Of a stretch of DNA of 64,000 bases, positions 43,448 through 53,749 are shown in pieces. Positions within the stretch are counted from its first letter, which is position 1. The number at the start of each line of letters is the position of its first letter. Origin of the DNA: Leuconostoc suionicum (GTDB lineage Bacteria > Bacillota > Bacilli > Lactobacillales > Lactobacillaceae); the NCBI RefSeq assembly GCF_001891125.1, contig NZ_CP015247.1:638501-702500 (forward strand), written 5' to 3'. The translations under genes and the position numbers were made by a program. Below the pieces are notes generated by a model. That model had not been told where the DNA came from. It saw only the letters and a list, made by a program, of their open reading frames with translations, and did no database searches.

Positions 43448-44794
43448 ATGGCTCGCAAAACTTTTACCAAAGAAGAAATTAAGCAAATCGTGGCAGACGA
43501 AAACGTGGAGTTTATTCGCGTAACCTTTACAGACGTCTTGGGCGCTATTAAAAATGTTGAAGTGCCCACATCACAGTTAGATAAGGTGTTAGACAATAAT
43601 CTAATGTTTGACGGTTCATCTATCGAAGGATTTGTACGTATTAATGAATCAGATATGTATCTATATCCTGATTTGTCAACATTCATGATTTTCCCATGGG
43701 CGACTGACGGACACGGCGGTAAGGTAGCACGATTAATTGCTGATATTTATACAGCGGATCGTGAACCGTTTGCTGGTGACCCTCGTCACGCACTACGTAC
43801 TGTGTTGACAGAAGCACGTGAAGCTGGATTTACTTCATTTAATGTTGGTACTGAGCCTGAATTCTTTTTGTTCAAGCTTGATGAAAAAGGGAACCCAACC
43901 ACAGAATTGAATGATAAGGGCGGCTACTTTGATTTGGCACCTTTGGATATGGGTGAAAATGTTCGTCGTGAAATCGTCTTGACATTGGAAAAGATGGGCT
44001 TTGAAATCGAAGCAGCTCACCACGAAGTTGCTGAAGGTCAACACGAAGTTGATTTCAAGTATGCATCGGCATTGGAAGCGGCAGATAACATTCAGACATT
44101 CAAGCTCGTTGTTAAAACAATTGCACGTAAGAATGGTTACTTTGCAACATTCATGCCAAAACCAGTTGCTGGTATTAATGGTTCAGGTATGCACACAAAC
44201 ATGTCTTTGTTCACTAAAGAAGGTAATGCCTTTGAAGATGTTTCTGATGAAATGGGACTTTCAAAAGCAGCTTATAACTTCTTGGGTGGTGTTTTGGAAC
44301 ACGCTACAGCCTTTACAGCTTTGGCAAACCCAACTGTTAATTCATATAAGCGTTTGACGCCTGGCTTTGAAGCACCAGTTTATGTTGCTTGGTCAGCTTC
44401 AAACCGTTCACCAATGGTACGTGTTCCAGCGTCACGCGGGCAATCAACACGTTTGGAACTACGTTCAGTTGATCCAACCGCCAACCCTTATACATCCCTT
44501 GCAGCAATTCTTGCTTCAGGATTAGATGGTATTAAGCGTGAGTTGGAACCACTGGCTTCAGTTGATAAGAACATTTACTTGATGGATGAAATTGAACGTG
44601 AGCGTGCCGGTATCACAGATTTGCCAGATACATTGTTGGCGGCAGTTCGTGAACTTGCAGCTGATGAGGTTGTTCGTGCAGCAATCGGTGAACATATTGC
44701 TGACAAATTTATTGAAGCAAAGAAGATTGAATATACATCATATCGTCAGTATGTTTCTCAATGGGAAACAGATTCATATTTAGAAAAGTATTAA
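43448..44794 (+). CDS. glnA: Glutamine synthetase type I
   Basis: Makes glutamine from glutamate, ammonia and ATP. The 448-aa protein is the shorter GSI-alpha form, which lacks the adenylylation site region of GSI-beta enzymes. Motifs: [19 protein letters not shown] (about 54-72), EPEFFLF near 138, [12 protein letters not shown] near 242, and a C-terminus ending [21 protein letters not shown] gives the ribosome site. Glutamine from this enzyme supplies GlmS, PurF and PurQ encoded in the same window. The gene is co-transcribed with glnR. Confidence 0.97.
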   Translation: MARKTFTKEEIKQIVADENVEFIRVTFTDVLGAIKNVEVPTSQLDKVLDNNLMFDGSSIEGFVRINESDMYLYPDLSTFMIFPWATDGHGGKVARLIADIYTADREPFAGDPRHALRTVLTEAREAGFTSFNVGTEPEFFLFKLDEKGNPTTELNDKGGYFDLAPLDMGENVRREIVLTLEKMGFEIEAAHHEVAEGQHEVDFKYASALEAADNIQTFKLVVKTIARKNGYFATFMPKPVAGINGSGMHTNMSLFTKEGNAFEDVSDEMGLSKAAYNFLGGVLEHATAFTALANPTVNSYKRLTPGFEAPVYVAWSASNRSPMVRVPASRGQSTRLELRSVDPTANPYTSLAAILASGLDGIKRELEPLASVDKNIYLMDEIERERAGITDLPDTLLAAVRELAADEVVRAAIGEHIADKFIEAKKIEYTSYRQYVSQWETDSYLEKY

Positions 44795-44802
44795 TTTCGT
44801 AG

Positions 44803-44822
44803 AAGCAGAAATGCTTTTTTTT
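44803..44822 (+). terminator. Rho-independent terminator after glnA
   Basis: AAGCA paired with TGCTT around GAAA, then a run of T. The stem is short but has a stable loop type. Confidence 0.65.
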
Positions 44823-44840
44823 ATTGCTCAAAATTTTAGA

Positions 44841-45016
44841 CGAACGTTCAGTTTTGATGTTTTTGTAAACGCATACATTGCTAACGTTCGGATAAAAATA
44901 AATAAAAGTCAAAAATGTTCGTTATATACGAACTCTTTTTTGATTATTGTGAATTTTCTTATTTTAAAACGAACACAAATGTATAAAAATCTGTTAAATT
45001 GTAATTGTAAACGAAC
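44841..45016 (+). promoter_or_regulatory. purE operon control region with six PurBox-like CGAAC sites
   Basis: CGAAC on the + strand at 44841, 44929, 44970 and 45012, and as GTTCG at 44886 and 44917. The extended -10 is TGT-TAAATT (hexamer 44995-45000) without a recognisable -35. The pair 44886/44929 and this -10 have exactly the spacing seen at purD. Most sites fall about 41-45 bp apart. There is no G-box purine riboswitch and the leader is about 55 nt. Confidence 0.7.
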
Positions 45017-45060
45017 GATAACCTTGCAAATTACAAAGAATGTACACATTGGAGAAGAAT

Positions 45061-45546
45061 ATGCCTCAAGTTGCAGTTGTTATGGGATCAACTAGTGATT
45101 GGTCCAGCATGAAAAAAACGACAGAAATTTTGGATATATTAGGTGTTACTTACGAAAAACATGTCATTTCAGCACACCGCATGCCTCAAGAATTACAAGC
45201 GTTTGGCGCACAAGCAAGAGACAATAAGCTTCAAATAATTATTGCTGGTGCCGGCGGTGCAGCTCATTTGCCTGGTATGCTGGCAGCTAATACGACGCTA
45301 CCAGTTATCGGCGTGCCGATGCAATCACGGGCACTAAATGGACTGGATTCTTTACTCTCTATTGTTCAAATGCCAGCGGGGGTCCCCGTTGCTACGGTTG
45401 CGATAGGCGATGCAGGTGCAAAAAATGCGGCAATTCTAGCTGCGCAAATTATTGCTTTAAATGATGATGACATATTGCAGGCCTTGAATGAATATCGAGA
45501 ACGCCAAACAAAGACTTCTATTGAAAGCGAGGCAGAATTGATATGA
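45061..45546 (+). CDS. purE: N5-carboxyaminoimidazole ribonucleotide mutase
   Basis: Class I PurE: moves the carboxyl group of N5-CAIR to give CAIR. From ATG 45061 (TTGGAGAAG upstream) it is 161 aa; the frame to 45040 includes the binding site and is rejected. Motifs: VVMGSTSDWSSM (about 6-17), SAHRMPQE near 40, and AGAGGAAHLPGMLA near 67-80. First gene of a ten-gene pur operon; its stop overlaps the purK start by 4 bp. Confidence 0.97.
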   Translation: MPQVAVVMGSTSDWSSMKKTTEILDILGVTYEKHVISAHRMPQELQAFGAQARDNKLQIIIAGAGGAAHLPGMLAANTTLPVIGVPMQSRALNGLDSLLSIVQMPAGVPVATVAIGDAGAKNAAILAAQIIALNDDDILQALNEYRERQTKTSIESEAELI

Positions 45547-46652
45547 CAGGAGCAATTTTACCACCGGCAACGATTGGTATTATTGGCGGTGGCCAACTTG
45601 GTCAAATGATGGCTCTTTCCGCAAAGGAAATGGGGTATCGTGTCGGAATTTTGGATCCGACGAAAGACTCTCCAGCTGGACAAGTATCGGATTTTCAGAT
45701 AGTTGCTGATTATGATGATGTCGAAGCATTAAATGAATTATCACGGCGAAGTGAAGTGTTAACATATGAATTTGAAAATGTTGATCGAGATACATTAAAT
45801 GAGCAAAGCGATGCAGAATTGCCGCAAGGTACTGAACTATTAAGAATTACAAGCAATCGCATTACTGAAAAAAAGTTTATTCGAGATGATGCTAAAGTAC
45901 CAGTCACAAATTTTATTGAAGTAAATTCACCCGAAGATTTACGAAAGGTAGCTTTACCAGCTATCTTAAAAACAGTGAGTGGCGGATATGATGGACATGG
46001 TCAGTGGTCAATCAATACAGTGCAAGATATTGTTAATCTTGAAAAAGATTTTCCAGATACGCAATTAATTTTAGAACAAGTTGTGGATTTTAAGCAAGAG
46101 CTAAGTATTATGGTTTCACGTTCCCAAGATGGGCAAATTGTGACCTGGCCGATTGTCGAAAATATTCATGAAAATCACATTTTAAAAACGACAACAGCAC
46201 CTGCTAACATTTCATTGGCACTCAAGAATAAAATTGAAGCAATTGCTGAGAATATCGCTGAGTCACTTGAATTGCGTGGCGTACTTGGTATTGAGTTATT
46301 TGTCGCTGACGAGGAAGTGTGGGTTAACGAATTAGCACCGCGACCACATAATTCTGGACATTATAGTATTGAAGCGACAAATGTATCACAGTTTGAAGGA
46401 CATATTAGAAGTATTGTCGGTTTACCTATACCAAAAATTGAGTTGCAAAGCCCGGCTACAATGCTGAATTTGTTGGGCGATGAGCTAACCCAAGCTAGAG
46501 AAGATTTAATTCATCATCCTGAATGGCATTTTCACGATTATGGTAAATTGGCTGTTAAACCTAATCGTAAAATGGGTCATATTACGGTACTAGGAACAGA
46601 AAATGGTCGAAAATTAAAAGAATGGGGTGACTTGCATGAGCAGCGCAACTGA
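45543..46652 (+). CDS. purK: N5-carboxyaminoimidazole ribonucleotide synthase
   Basis: ATP-grasp enzyme that carboxylates AIR with bicarbonate to give N5-CAIR for PurE. The 369-aa product has IGIIGGGQLGQMMALSAKEMG near the start, the ATP-grasp domain (about 105-290) with KTVSGGYDGHGQ near 142, and ELAPRPHNSGHYSIEA near 262. The ATGA overlap with purE indicates coupling, and it overlaps purC by 17 bp. Confidence 0.97.
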   Translation: MTGAILPPATIGIIGGGQLGQMMALSAKEMGYRVGILDPTKDSPAGQVSDFQIVADYDDVEALNELSRRSEVLTYEFENVDRDTLNEQSDAELPQGTELLRITSNRITEKKFIRDDAKVPVTNFIEVNSPEDLRKVALPAILKTVSGGYDGHGQWSINTVQDIVNLEKDFPDTQLILEQVVDFKQELSIMVSRSQDGQIVTWPIVENIHENHILKTTTAPANISLALKNKIEAIAENIAESLELRGVLGIELFVADEEVWVNELAPRPHNSGHYSIEATNVSQFEGHIRSIVGLPIPKIELQSPATMLNLLGDELTQAREDLIHHPEWHFHDYGKLAVKPNRKMGHITVLGTENGRKLKEWGDLHEQRN

Positions 46653-47385
46653 ATACGAAGACAAAACAGTGACTCGCGGGGAACTGAAATATCAAGGTAA
46701 GGCAAAACAAGTTTATTTCACAGATAATCCTACAATTTTGTGGGTTCATTATATGGATCAAGCAACAGCCCTGAATGGTAAAGTACATGAGGATATTCCT
46801 GAAAAGGGAAGACTGAACAGTGCTATTTCACATATATTGTTCAATTATTTAACTCGTCAGGGTATTGATAATCATTTTCTCTCTTCAATTTCAGAAACAG
46901 ATGAACTTGACACTGCTCTTGATATCTTGCCGATTGAAGTAGTTACCAGAAATTATGCATCCGGGCATTTTGTTAGTAAGTTCGATGCAAAACCTATGCA
47001 AAAGTTATCACCTATTGTTCAGGAATTTTACTATAAATCAGATAAGCTAGATGATCCCTTTATGAATGATTCTCAAATTTTAGCTCTTGGTTTGGCCACA
47101 TTATCTGAACTCACAAAATTACGAGCTTATGCCCAAGAAGTTAATCAAGCGCTCAAAGAAATATTTGATCAAATTAATATTAACTTAGTCGACTTTAAAT
47201 TAGAATATGGTCGTGATAGCGAGGGGAAGTTAATCTTGGCTGATGAATTGTCACCAGATAATATGCGTTTGGTCGACCAAAAAACAGGTCAGTCACTTGA
47301 TAAAGATGTATTTCGAAAACATGCTGGTGATGTTACTGTTGGTTATCGTGATGTTTTATCACGCTTAGAAAATTTGGAGAAATAA
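46636..47385 (+). CDS. purC: Phosphoribosylaminoimidazole-succinocarboxamide synthase (SAICAR synthetase)
   Basis: Joins CAIR and aspartate using ATP. The start at ATG 46636 gives 249 aa and has GGGGTGA upstream; the GTG at 46627 lies within that site. The family core starts at LKYQGKAKQVYFTDN; further motifs are VVTRNYASGHFV near 104 and LADELSPDNMRL near 200, which form the conserved signature regions. Overlaps purK and ends 1 bp before purS. Confidence 0.96.
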   Translation: MSSATEYEDKTVTRGELKYQGKAKQVYFTDNPTILWVHYMDQATALNGKVHEDIPEKGRLNSAISHILFNYLTRQGIDNHFLSSISETDELDTALDILPIEVVTRNYASGHFVSKFDAKPMQKLSPIVQEFYYKSDKLDDPFMNDSQILALGLATLSELTKLRAYAQEVNQALKEIFDQININLVDFKLEYGRDSEGKLILADELSPDNMRLVDQKTGQSLDKDVFRKHAGDVTVGYRDVLSRLENLEK

Positions 47386-47386
47386 T

Positions 47387-47656
47387 ATGTACTTAGCAAA
47401 AATATATGTCACATACAAGCCATCAATCCTTGATCCACAAGGAGAAGTGATTAAAGCTGCGTTAAATCGTATGGATTATAGCGGAATCGAGCAAGTATCA
47501 CAAGGAAAATATTTTGAAATTAAGCTGAAAGCAACCGATGTTGATGCTGCCACTTCAGAAGTTGAAAGTTTCACTGATGCCCTATTAATCAATCAAAATA
47601 CCGAAACCTACCGCTTTGATTTATCTTTGGTAGATGAGGACGAGGTATTATCATGA
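47387..47656 (+). CDS. purS: Phosphoribosylformylglycinamidine synthase subunit PurS
   Basis: Small structural subunit (89 aa) that bridges PurL and PurQ in the three-part FGAM synthetase of Gram-positives and archaea. It starts [21 protein letters not shown], with the typical SILDPQG turn and a C-terminal [10 protein letters not shown]. Overlaps purQ by 4 bp. Its presence fits the short-form PurL below. Confidence 0.95.
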   Translation: MYLAKIYVTYKPSILDPQGEVIKAALNRMDYSGIEQVSQGKYFEIKLKATDVDAATSEVESFTDALLINQNTETYRFDLSLVDEDEVLS

Positions 47657-48321
47657 AAGCTGCGGTTATTAGTTTTCCAGGATCAAATTGCGATTTTGAC
47701 ATGTTACATGCATTGCAAGAATTTGGTGTTGAAGCAGAAATTGTTTCTGCAAAACATAATAATTTAAAAGAATATGATGCAATCTTTTTACCAGGTGGTT
47801 TCTCATACGGAGATTATTTGCGTACAGGAGCAATTGCCCGTTTTTCACCAATCATGAGTGCTGTGACACAGGCGGCTAATGATGGCAAGCTTATTGTTGG
47901 CATTTGTAATGGATTTCAAATTTTGACAGAAGCTGGTTTATTACCTGGACAACTATTAACAAATAAAAAACCAGGATTTATTTGCGATGAGATAGCACTT
48001 TCAATTGCGAATCCAAATACTGCTTATACAAATGCTTATGATTCTGAAGAAATAATTAATATTCCTGTGGCGCATGCAGAAGGAAATTATTATGCCGATG
48101 CAGAAACATTGACGAAACTTGAAGAGGACAATCTGATTGTTTTCCGATATGTGGATAATCCCAATGGGTCAGCACATGATATAGCAGGAATTATGAATGA
48201 AAATGGTAACGTCTTTGGTATGATGCCACACCCAGAGCGCGCAGTTGATGCAGTGACTGGTAACGAAGATGGTAAGAACTTTTTCAAAAGTATTTTGAGC
48301 GGCATTCTAGCAGGAGCCTAA
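47653..48321 (+). CDS. purQ: Phosphoribosylformylglycinamidine synthase subunit PurQ (glutaminase)
   Basis: Class I glutamine amidotransferase subunit (222 aa) that supplies ammonia to PurL. Triad: nucleophile Cys in [10 protein letters not shown] (about residue 85), and His and Glu in [10 protein letters not shown] (about 194-196). The N-terminal [11 protein letters not shown] is a PurQ hallmark. Translationally linked to purS (ATGA overlap) and followed 4 bp later by purL. Confidence 0.97.
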   Translation: MKAAVISFPGSNCDFDMLHALQEFGVEAEIVSAKHNNLKEYDAIFLPGGFSYGDYLRTGAIARFSPIMSAVTQAANDGKLIVGICNGFQILTEAGLLPGQLLTNKKPGFICDEIALSIANPNTAYTNAYDSEEIINIPVAHAEGNYYADAETLTKLEEDNLIVFRYVDNPNGSAHDIAGIMNENGNVFGMMPHPERAVDAVTGNEDGKNFFKSILSGILAGA

Positions 48322-48325
48322 TATA

Positions 48326-50542
48326 ATGACAACAAATGAATTATCACCCGAAGAAGTACGTGACAGTAAAATTTATATAGAGTGGGGTCTCACAGAACAA
48401 GAATACGATTTGATTGTTAAGGAGTTAAAGCGTCTACCTAATTTTACTGAAACAGGCATTTTTTCAGGAATGTGGTCGGAACACGTTTCTTATAAGAAAT
48501 CAAAGCCAATTTTGCGCAAATTCTGGTCAACCAACGAACGCGTTTTACAGGGACCAGGTGAAGGTGCTGGGATTTTAGACATTGGCGACAATCAAGCAGT
48601 TGTTTTTAAGGCTGAAAGTCATAATCATCCTTCATTTGTTGAACCGTACGAGGGGGCAGCAACCGGAGTTGGTGGTATCTTACGTGATATTTTTTCAATG
48701 GGTGCCCAACCTATTGCTGTACTGGATTCACTACGCTTTGGTGAATTAGACAATGCGCATACAAAACATATTGTTGACGGTGTCATAGCAGGAATTGCGG
48801 GATACGGCAATGCGATTGGTATTCCCACAGTAGGAGGCGAAATTGGTTTTGATGGCGTTTACGCTGGCAATCCGTTGGTAAATGTTATGGCTGTTGGCTT
48901 GATGGACCAAAATGCTATGCAGGTTGGACAAGCTAAAGGCATAGGAAATTCAATTATCTATGTTGGTGCTAAAACTGGTCGTGATGGTATTAATGGCGCC
49001 TCATTTGCTTCTGCTGAGTTCTCAAGTGAAGAAAAGTCTGATCGTTCGGCTGTTCAAGTTGGTGATCCATTTTTAGAAAAGCTAGTAATGGATGCGACAC
49101 TGCAGGCAGTACGTGAGCACTCCGATATTATTGTTGGTATTCAAGATATGGGTGCAGCTGGGCTCCTATCATCAAGTTCTGAAATGGCTGCTAAAGCAGG
49201 TATGGGCATTAATCTGAACTTGGATATGGTCCCTCAACGTGAAACAGGAATGACGCCATATGAACTAATGTTGTCAGAGTCACAAGAACGCATGGTGCTT
49301 GTTGTTAAAAAGGGTGAAGAACAAGCTATTATTGACTTGTTCCAATCAGCTGATTTAGATGCTGTAATCATTGGTCAAGTTACCGATGATGGTCGTTATC
49401 GATTAAACTTTAAAAATGAAGTTGTTGCAGATGTACCTGTTGACTTTTTGACACATGCACCAAAACAAGACTTACCAATGGCCGAACCAGCAAGATTGGC
49501 AAATCTTTCGAATGATCAATTTGAGCCAGACATGGGTAATGTCAAAGAAACGATATTAACATTACTCGCGCAGCCAACAATAGCTTCCAAAGCATCGTTG
49601 TTCCGTCACTTTGATTCACAGGTGCGTGCCGATACCGCCATTAAGCCCGGCGGGGATGCAGCACTAATCCGTATCCGTGATACGCAAAAGGCATTAGCGA
49701 TGACAACAGATGTTAATGCTCGTTATTTATATCTCAACCCGCGTGTGGGTGCCAAAATGGCAGTTGCTGAAGCGGCCAGAAATATTGTATCTACTGGATC
49801 AAAGCCAATTGGCATTACGGATGGCTTGAACTTTGGTTCACCGGATAATCCAGAAGTTTATTATGAGTTGGATCAAGCTGTTGCTGGGATTAATGACGTG
49901 GCTAAACAGCTTGACACACCAATCATTTCTGGAAACGTGTCTCTTTACAATGAAACAGATGGGCAAGCAATTTACCCAACACCAATGATTGGCATGGTTG
50001 GTTTGCTTGAAGATATCACAAAAGCAACACGAATCGCATTTCAATCAGCAGGTGATAGTATTTATCTTGTAGGACGAACGAAAGATAGCTTTAACGGTTC
50101 AGAAATTCAAAAGATGCAAACGGGACACATTGCCGGTCAATTATTTGATTTTAATGATGAGGACGAGTTAGCAGCGCAACAGTTCATTCTAGATGTCACT
50201 GATCAACGTCTCCTTAATAGTGCGCATGATTTATCTGAAGGTGGATTAGTCGTTGGTCTTCTTGAGAGCGCCTTTGCTGGAAATCTCAGTTTTGATATCT
50301 CGGTAGACTTAGCCGATAAGTATTTATTTTCAGAAACACCCAGTCGTTTTGTAGTCAGTGTGTCACCTGAAAATAGAACAACATTTGAATCACTAGCCGG
50401 TGACCGAGTAACAAAATTAGGTGTGGTTACAGCAGATGATACGATTAATATTACAACGACAACAAGCGATATTCAATTGTCATTCAGCGAAACGAAGAAA
50501 ATCTATCAGGAGAGCATCGCATGGAAACTAAACGCGGAGTAA
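48326..50542 (+). CDS. purL: Phosphoribosylformylglycinamidine synthase subunit PurL (short form)
   Basis: Catalytic subunit that converts FGAR to FGAM with ATP. The 738-aa length is the short PurL that works with PurS and PurQ; the long enterobacterial form would be about 1300 aa. Motifs: [11 protein letters not shown] near 49, [12 protein letters not shown] near 73, [24 protein letters not shown] near 92-115, [16 protein letters not shown] near 273, and [17 protein letters not shown] near 633. Separated from purF by 2 bp. Confidence 0.97.
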   Translation: MTTNELSPEEVRDSKIYIEWGLTEQEYDLIVKELKRLPNFTETGIFSGMWSEHVSYKKSKPILRKFWSTNERVLQGPGEGAGILDIGDNQAVVFKAESHNHPSFVEPYEGAATGVGGILRDIFSMGAQPIAVLDSLRFGELDNAHTKHIVDGVIAGIAGYGNAIGIPTVGGEIGFDGVYAGNPLVNVMAVGLMDQNAMQVGQAKGIGNSIIYVGAKTGRDGINGASFASAEFSSEEKSDRSAVQVGDPFLEKLVMDATLQAVREHSDIIVGIQDMGAAGLLSSSSEMAAKAGMGINLNLDMVPQRETGMTPYELMLSESQERMVLVVKKGEEQAIIDLFQSADLDAVIIGQVTDDGRYRLNFKNEVVADVPVDFLTHAPKQDLPMAEPARLANLSNDQFEPDMGNVKETILTLLAQPTIASKASLFRHFDSQVRADTAIKPGGDAALIRIRDTQKALAMTTDVNARYLYLNPRVGAKMAVAEAARNIVSTGSKPIGITDGLNFGSPDNPEVYYELDQAVAGINDVAKQLDTPIISGNVSLYNETDGQAIYPTPMIGMVGLLEDITKATRIAFQSAGDSIYLVGRTKDSFNGSEIQKMQTGHIAGQLFDFNDEDELAAQQFILDVTDQRLLNSAHDLSEGGLVVGLLESAFAGNLSFDISVDLADKYLFSETPSRFVVSVSPENRTTFESLAGDRVTKLGVVTADDTINITTTTSDIQLSFSETKKIYQESIAWKLNAE

Positions 50543-50544
50543 CG

Positions 50545-52131
50545 ATGATGAACGAACAAAAAAATGAAACATCACGTCTTAATGTGCGTAGTTTGAATGA
50601 AGAATGTGGCATTTTTGGCGTCTGGGGTCGCTCCGATGCGGCGCAATTAACATACTATGGGTTGCATGCATTACAACATCGTGGTCAAGAGGGCGCTGGT
50701 ATTGTTGCTAACAATAATGGTCATTTGTGGCAGGAACGTGGTTTAGGTCTACTGAGTGATGTTTTTCGAGACACATCTCGCATTGAAGCATTAGCTGGGA
50801 AAAGTGCTATTGGTCACGTGCGTTATGCCACAGCCGGATCTAATGGGTTAGAAAACATCCAACCTTTGATGGTGAATTTTCATGACATGCAAATCTCGTT
50901 AGCGCACAATGGTAATTTGACAAATGCACTCACATTACGTGAAAATTTGGAAGAAGAAGGAGCCATTTTTCAATCATCTTCTGATTCTGAAATTTTATTG
51001 CATTTAATTCGCCGGTCTAAAGCAGACAAATTTATTGATAAACTAAAAGAAGCTTTAAACATTGTACACGGTGGATTTGCGTTCTTGCTATTGACACCAC
51101 ATGGGATGTTTGCTGCGTTGGACCCACACGCGTTTCGACCTTTTGTCATTGGTCAAATGCCGGATGGTCACTACATTGTTACATCTGAAACAGCTGCTAT
51201 TGAAGTTGTTGGTGCCAAGTTCGTGCGCGATGTACAACCTGGTGAACTAATCGCGATCGACGACAATGGTTTAACAATCGATACATATACCGATAAAACC
51301 ACCTTAAATATTGACTCGATGGAATATATCTATTTTGCTCGCCCTGATTCAATGATTTATGGTGTGAATGTGCATAAAGCACGTAAGCGAATGGGCTCAG
51401 CCTTAGCAGCGGAACAACCCGTTCCAGAAGCAGATATTGTTGTCGGCATCCCAAACTCTAGTTTGAGTGCAGCGGCTGGATTTGCTGAAGCCAGTGGTTT
51501 ACCAAATGAAATGGGGCTGGTTAAGAATCAATATATTGCGCGAACATTTATAGAGCCAACACAGGATAAAAGAGAGCGTGCTGTTCGCATGAAGTTAAGC
51601 GCTGTTCGTGATGTTGTTGTTGGAAAAAATGTTGTCTTGATTGATGATTCAATTGTTCGTGGTACGACGTCAATGTTTATTGTACGTATGCTAAAAGAGG
51701 CTGGTGCTAAATCAGTTCATGTAAGAATTGCGAGCCCTATATTTAAATTTCCGTCATTTTATGGTATTGATATGCAAACAACAGAAGAACTGATGGGCGC
51801 AAATCATTCATTGCATGAAATGACAAAAATGATTGAAGCTGATTCACTTGGATTTTTGTCAGTTGATGCGCTGGTTAAGGCAATTGACTTACCATATGAT
51901 GGAGAAGGAACTGGGCTAACGACCGCTTACTTTGATGGGCATTATCCAAGCCCCATTTATGATTATAAAGCCAGTCTAGATAAATTTGTGCATGCTGGAG
52001 AAGTTGATTTTGTTCCAGAGCCAACTACTACTTATCATCCCCGTCAAGTGGCATCACTACGACATCAAGAGCTTTTATCAGATGGCACTATTCACTTAGA
52101 TTCACAAACAATTCAGGGGGTAGAAATATGA
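50545..52131 (+). CDS. purF: Amidophosphoribosyltransferase, without Fe-S ligand cysteines
   Basis: Commits PRPP to purine synthesis by making phosphoribosylamine from glutamine. From ATG 50545 (528 aa; ATG 50548 also possible, GGAG 5-8 nt upstream) a propeptide of about 20 residues precedes the N-terminal nucleophile Cys in NEECGIFGVWG. The glutaminase domain (about 21-255) and the PRPP loop VVLIDDSIVRGTTS (about 365-378) are intact. The catalytic Cys is the only cysteine. The four cysteines that bind 4Fe-4S in the Bacillus subtilis enzyme are replaced (for example KFPSFYGID and GLTTAYFDG). The C-terminal extension of about 35 residues is unusual. Allosteric control by purine nucleotides is expected from the family. 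Confidence 0.95.
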   Translation: MMNEQKNETSRLNVRSLNEECGIFGVWGRSDAAQLTYYGLHALQHRGQEGAGIVANNNGHLWQERGLGLLSDVFRDTSRIEALAGKSAIGHVRYATAGSNGLENIQPLMVNFHDMQISLAHNGNLTNALTLRENLEEEGAIFQSSSDSEILLHLIRRSKADKFIDKLKEALNIVHGGFAFLLLTPHGMFAALDPHAFRPFVIGQMPDGHYIVTSETAAIEVVGAKFVRDVQPGELIAIDDNGLTIDTYTDKTTLNIDSMEYIYFARPDSMIYGVNVHKARKRMGSALAAEQPVPEADIVVGIPNSSLSAAAGFAEASGLPNEMGLVKNQYIARTFIEPTQDKRERAVRMKLSAVRDVVVGKNVVLIDDSIVRGTTSMFIVRMLKEAGAKSVHVRIASPIFKFPSFYGIDMQTTEELMGANHSLHEMTKMIEADSLGFLSVDALVKAIDLPYDGEGTGLTTAYFDGHYPSPIYDYKASLDKFVHAGEVDFVPEPTTTYHPRQVASLRHQELLSDGTIHLDSQTIQGVEI

Positions 52132-53165
52132 GTGAGCAAAACGCCTATCAAAGGGCTGGTGTTGATATTAAAGCTGGAGAACGTGCCGTTGACCTAATGA
52201 AAGATGCAGTGGCGGCTACGTATAATGACCAAGTTTTGGATGGTATTGGTGGCTTTGGGGCAGCGTTTGCTTTAGGAAAAGACTACACGGATCCAGTTTT
52301 AGTTTCAGGCGCTGATGGTGTAGGGACAAAGCTATTGCTAGCTATTGCTGCGGATAAACATGATACAATTGGCCAGGATTTAGTAGCGATGGTGGCCAAT
52401 GATATTTTAGCTCAAGGAGCAAAACCTGCTTTTATATTAGATTATCTAGCTGTGGATAAAATGAGACCAGAAGTGGTTGCTGAAATTGTCACAGGCATTG
52501 CCAAAGCTGCTAAAGAATCAAATATGGCTTTGATTGGCGGTGAAAGCGCTGAATTACCGGGATTATATGCGGAAAAGCATTATGACTTAGCTGCTTTTGC
52601 TGTTGGTATTGCAGAGCGACAACAATTATTGTCGGCAAAAAATGTCTCTGAAGGAGATGTTTTGATTGGTTTGCCGTCTTCTGGAATTCACTCTAATGGC
52701 TATTCATTAGTACGTCAGGTTTTTGATATTCATTCTGATAAGGACTTCAATAAATTATCGTCTGAAACAAAAGAAACACTACTGACGCCAACCGCCTTAT
52801 ATGCTAAGACTGTTTGGCCACTTGTGGAAGCAAAATTAATACAGGCAATGGCGCATATTACCGGTGGAGGAATCATTGAAAACTTACCAAGAGCATTGCC
52901 GGAAAATGTTTCTGCAGAAATAAACTGGGGTTCATGGCCTATTTTACCAATTTTTTCTGAAATACAAGCCAAGGGGACACTGTCGGTAAAAGACATGTTA
53001 TTAACCTTTAATAACGGACTCGGAATGATTTTGATTGTAAAGCCACAACAGTTAGCTGATGCGATGACATTACTAACAGAACAAGGTCAGACAGCTTATG
53101 TAGTCGGTAAAATAACGCCTGCTCAGAAGGAACGAGTTGTCTTTACAGGTAATGAACCATGGTGA
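52128..53165 (+). CDS. purM: Phosphoribosylformylglycinamidine cyclo-ligase (AIR synthetase)
   Basis: Closes the imidazole ring of AIR using ATP. The 345-aa product begins with YQRAGVDIKAGERAVDLMK and has GIGGFGAAFALG near 42, SGADGVGTKLLLA near 63-75, VAMVANDILAQGAKPAFILDYLA near 89, GGESAELPGLY near 142 and the HITGGGIIENLPRALP motif near 243. Its start overlaps purF (ATGA) and its end overlaps purN by 7 bp. Confidence 0.97.
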   Translation: MSEQNAYQRAGVDIKAGERAVDLMKDAVAATYNDQVLDGIGGFGAAFALGKDYTDPVLVSGADGVGTKLLLAIAADKHDTIGQDLVAMVANDILAQGAKPAFILDYLAVDKMRPEVVAEIVTGIAKAAKESNMALIGGESAELPGLYAEKHYDLAAFAVGIAERQQLLSAKNVSEGDVLIGLPSSGIHSNGYSLVRQVFDIHSDKDFNKLSSETKETLLTPTALYAKTVWPLVEAKLIQAMAHITGGGIIENLPRALPENVSAEINWGSWPILPIFSEIQAKGTLSVKDMLLTFNNGLGMILIVKPQQLADAMTLLTEQGQTAYVVGKITPAQKERVVFTGNEPW

Positions 53166-53749
53166 GAAAAGTAAGGTTAGCAGTTTTTGCATCTGGGACG
53201 GGTACCAACTTCCAAGCATTAAATGATGCGATTTTACAAAGAGGGCTTAATGCTGAAATCGTGCGTTTGATTGTTGATAAATCAACTGCTGGTGCCCTGA
53301 ATTTAGCAAAATTATTTGGTATTCCTGCTACAGCAATTAAATATTCGAATTATGAAACGAAGACGGAAGCGGAACAGGTCATTATTAATCAACTTAAAAC
53401 AGATCAAGTTGACGGTATTTTATTGGCTGGTTATATGCGTATTTTGACGCCAAAGTTAATCGATGCCTATTCGGGGAAGATTATCAACCTCCACCCGGCC
53501 ATGTTACCTAATTTTCCAGGAAGGCACAGTATTTTAGATGCCTTTGAAGCCGGCGTTTCAGAGACTGGGGTAACTGTTCATTTTGTGGATAATGGCATTG
53601 ATACTGGCGAGATAATTGCTCAAGAAGCTGTGCCAATCCTGATTAATGACACAATTGATATACTTGAGACACGCATTCATAATGTTGAACATGTGTTGTA
53701 TCCTAACACACTTGCAAAGTTAATAGATGAAGGAGTATTTTTAAAATGA
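53159..53749 (+). CDS. purN: Phosphoribosylglycinamide formyltransferase
   Basis: Transfers the formyl group of 10-formyl-THF to GAR. The 196-aa product has [13 protein letters not shown] (about 9-21), the catalytic Asn/His/Asp set in [16 protein letters not shown] (about 108-123) and the Asp in [12 protein letters not shown] near 143-154. It uses the cofactor produced by fhs. A formate-dependent PurT is not present in the window. Confidence 0.97.
   Translation: MVRKVRLAVFASGTGTNFQALNDAILQRGLNAEIVRLIVDKSTAGALNLAKLFGIPATAIKYSNYETKTEAEQVIINQLKTDQVDGILLAGYMRILTPKLIDAYSGKIINLHPAMLPNFPGRHSILDAFEAGVSETGVTVHFVDNGIDTGEIIAQEAVPILINDTIDILETRIHNVEHVLYPNTLAKLIDEGVFLK

Noticed and set aside
44811-45095. 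A 94-codon open frame across the purE control region
   Set aside because: It overlaps the glnA terminator, all PurBox sites and the purE start; its composition (many Cys, Asn, Lys) is not protein-like and it has no ribosome site.
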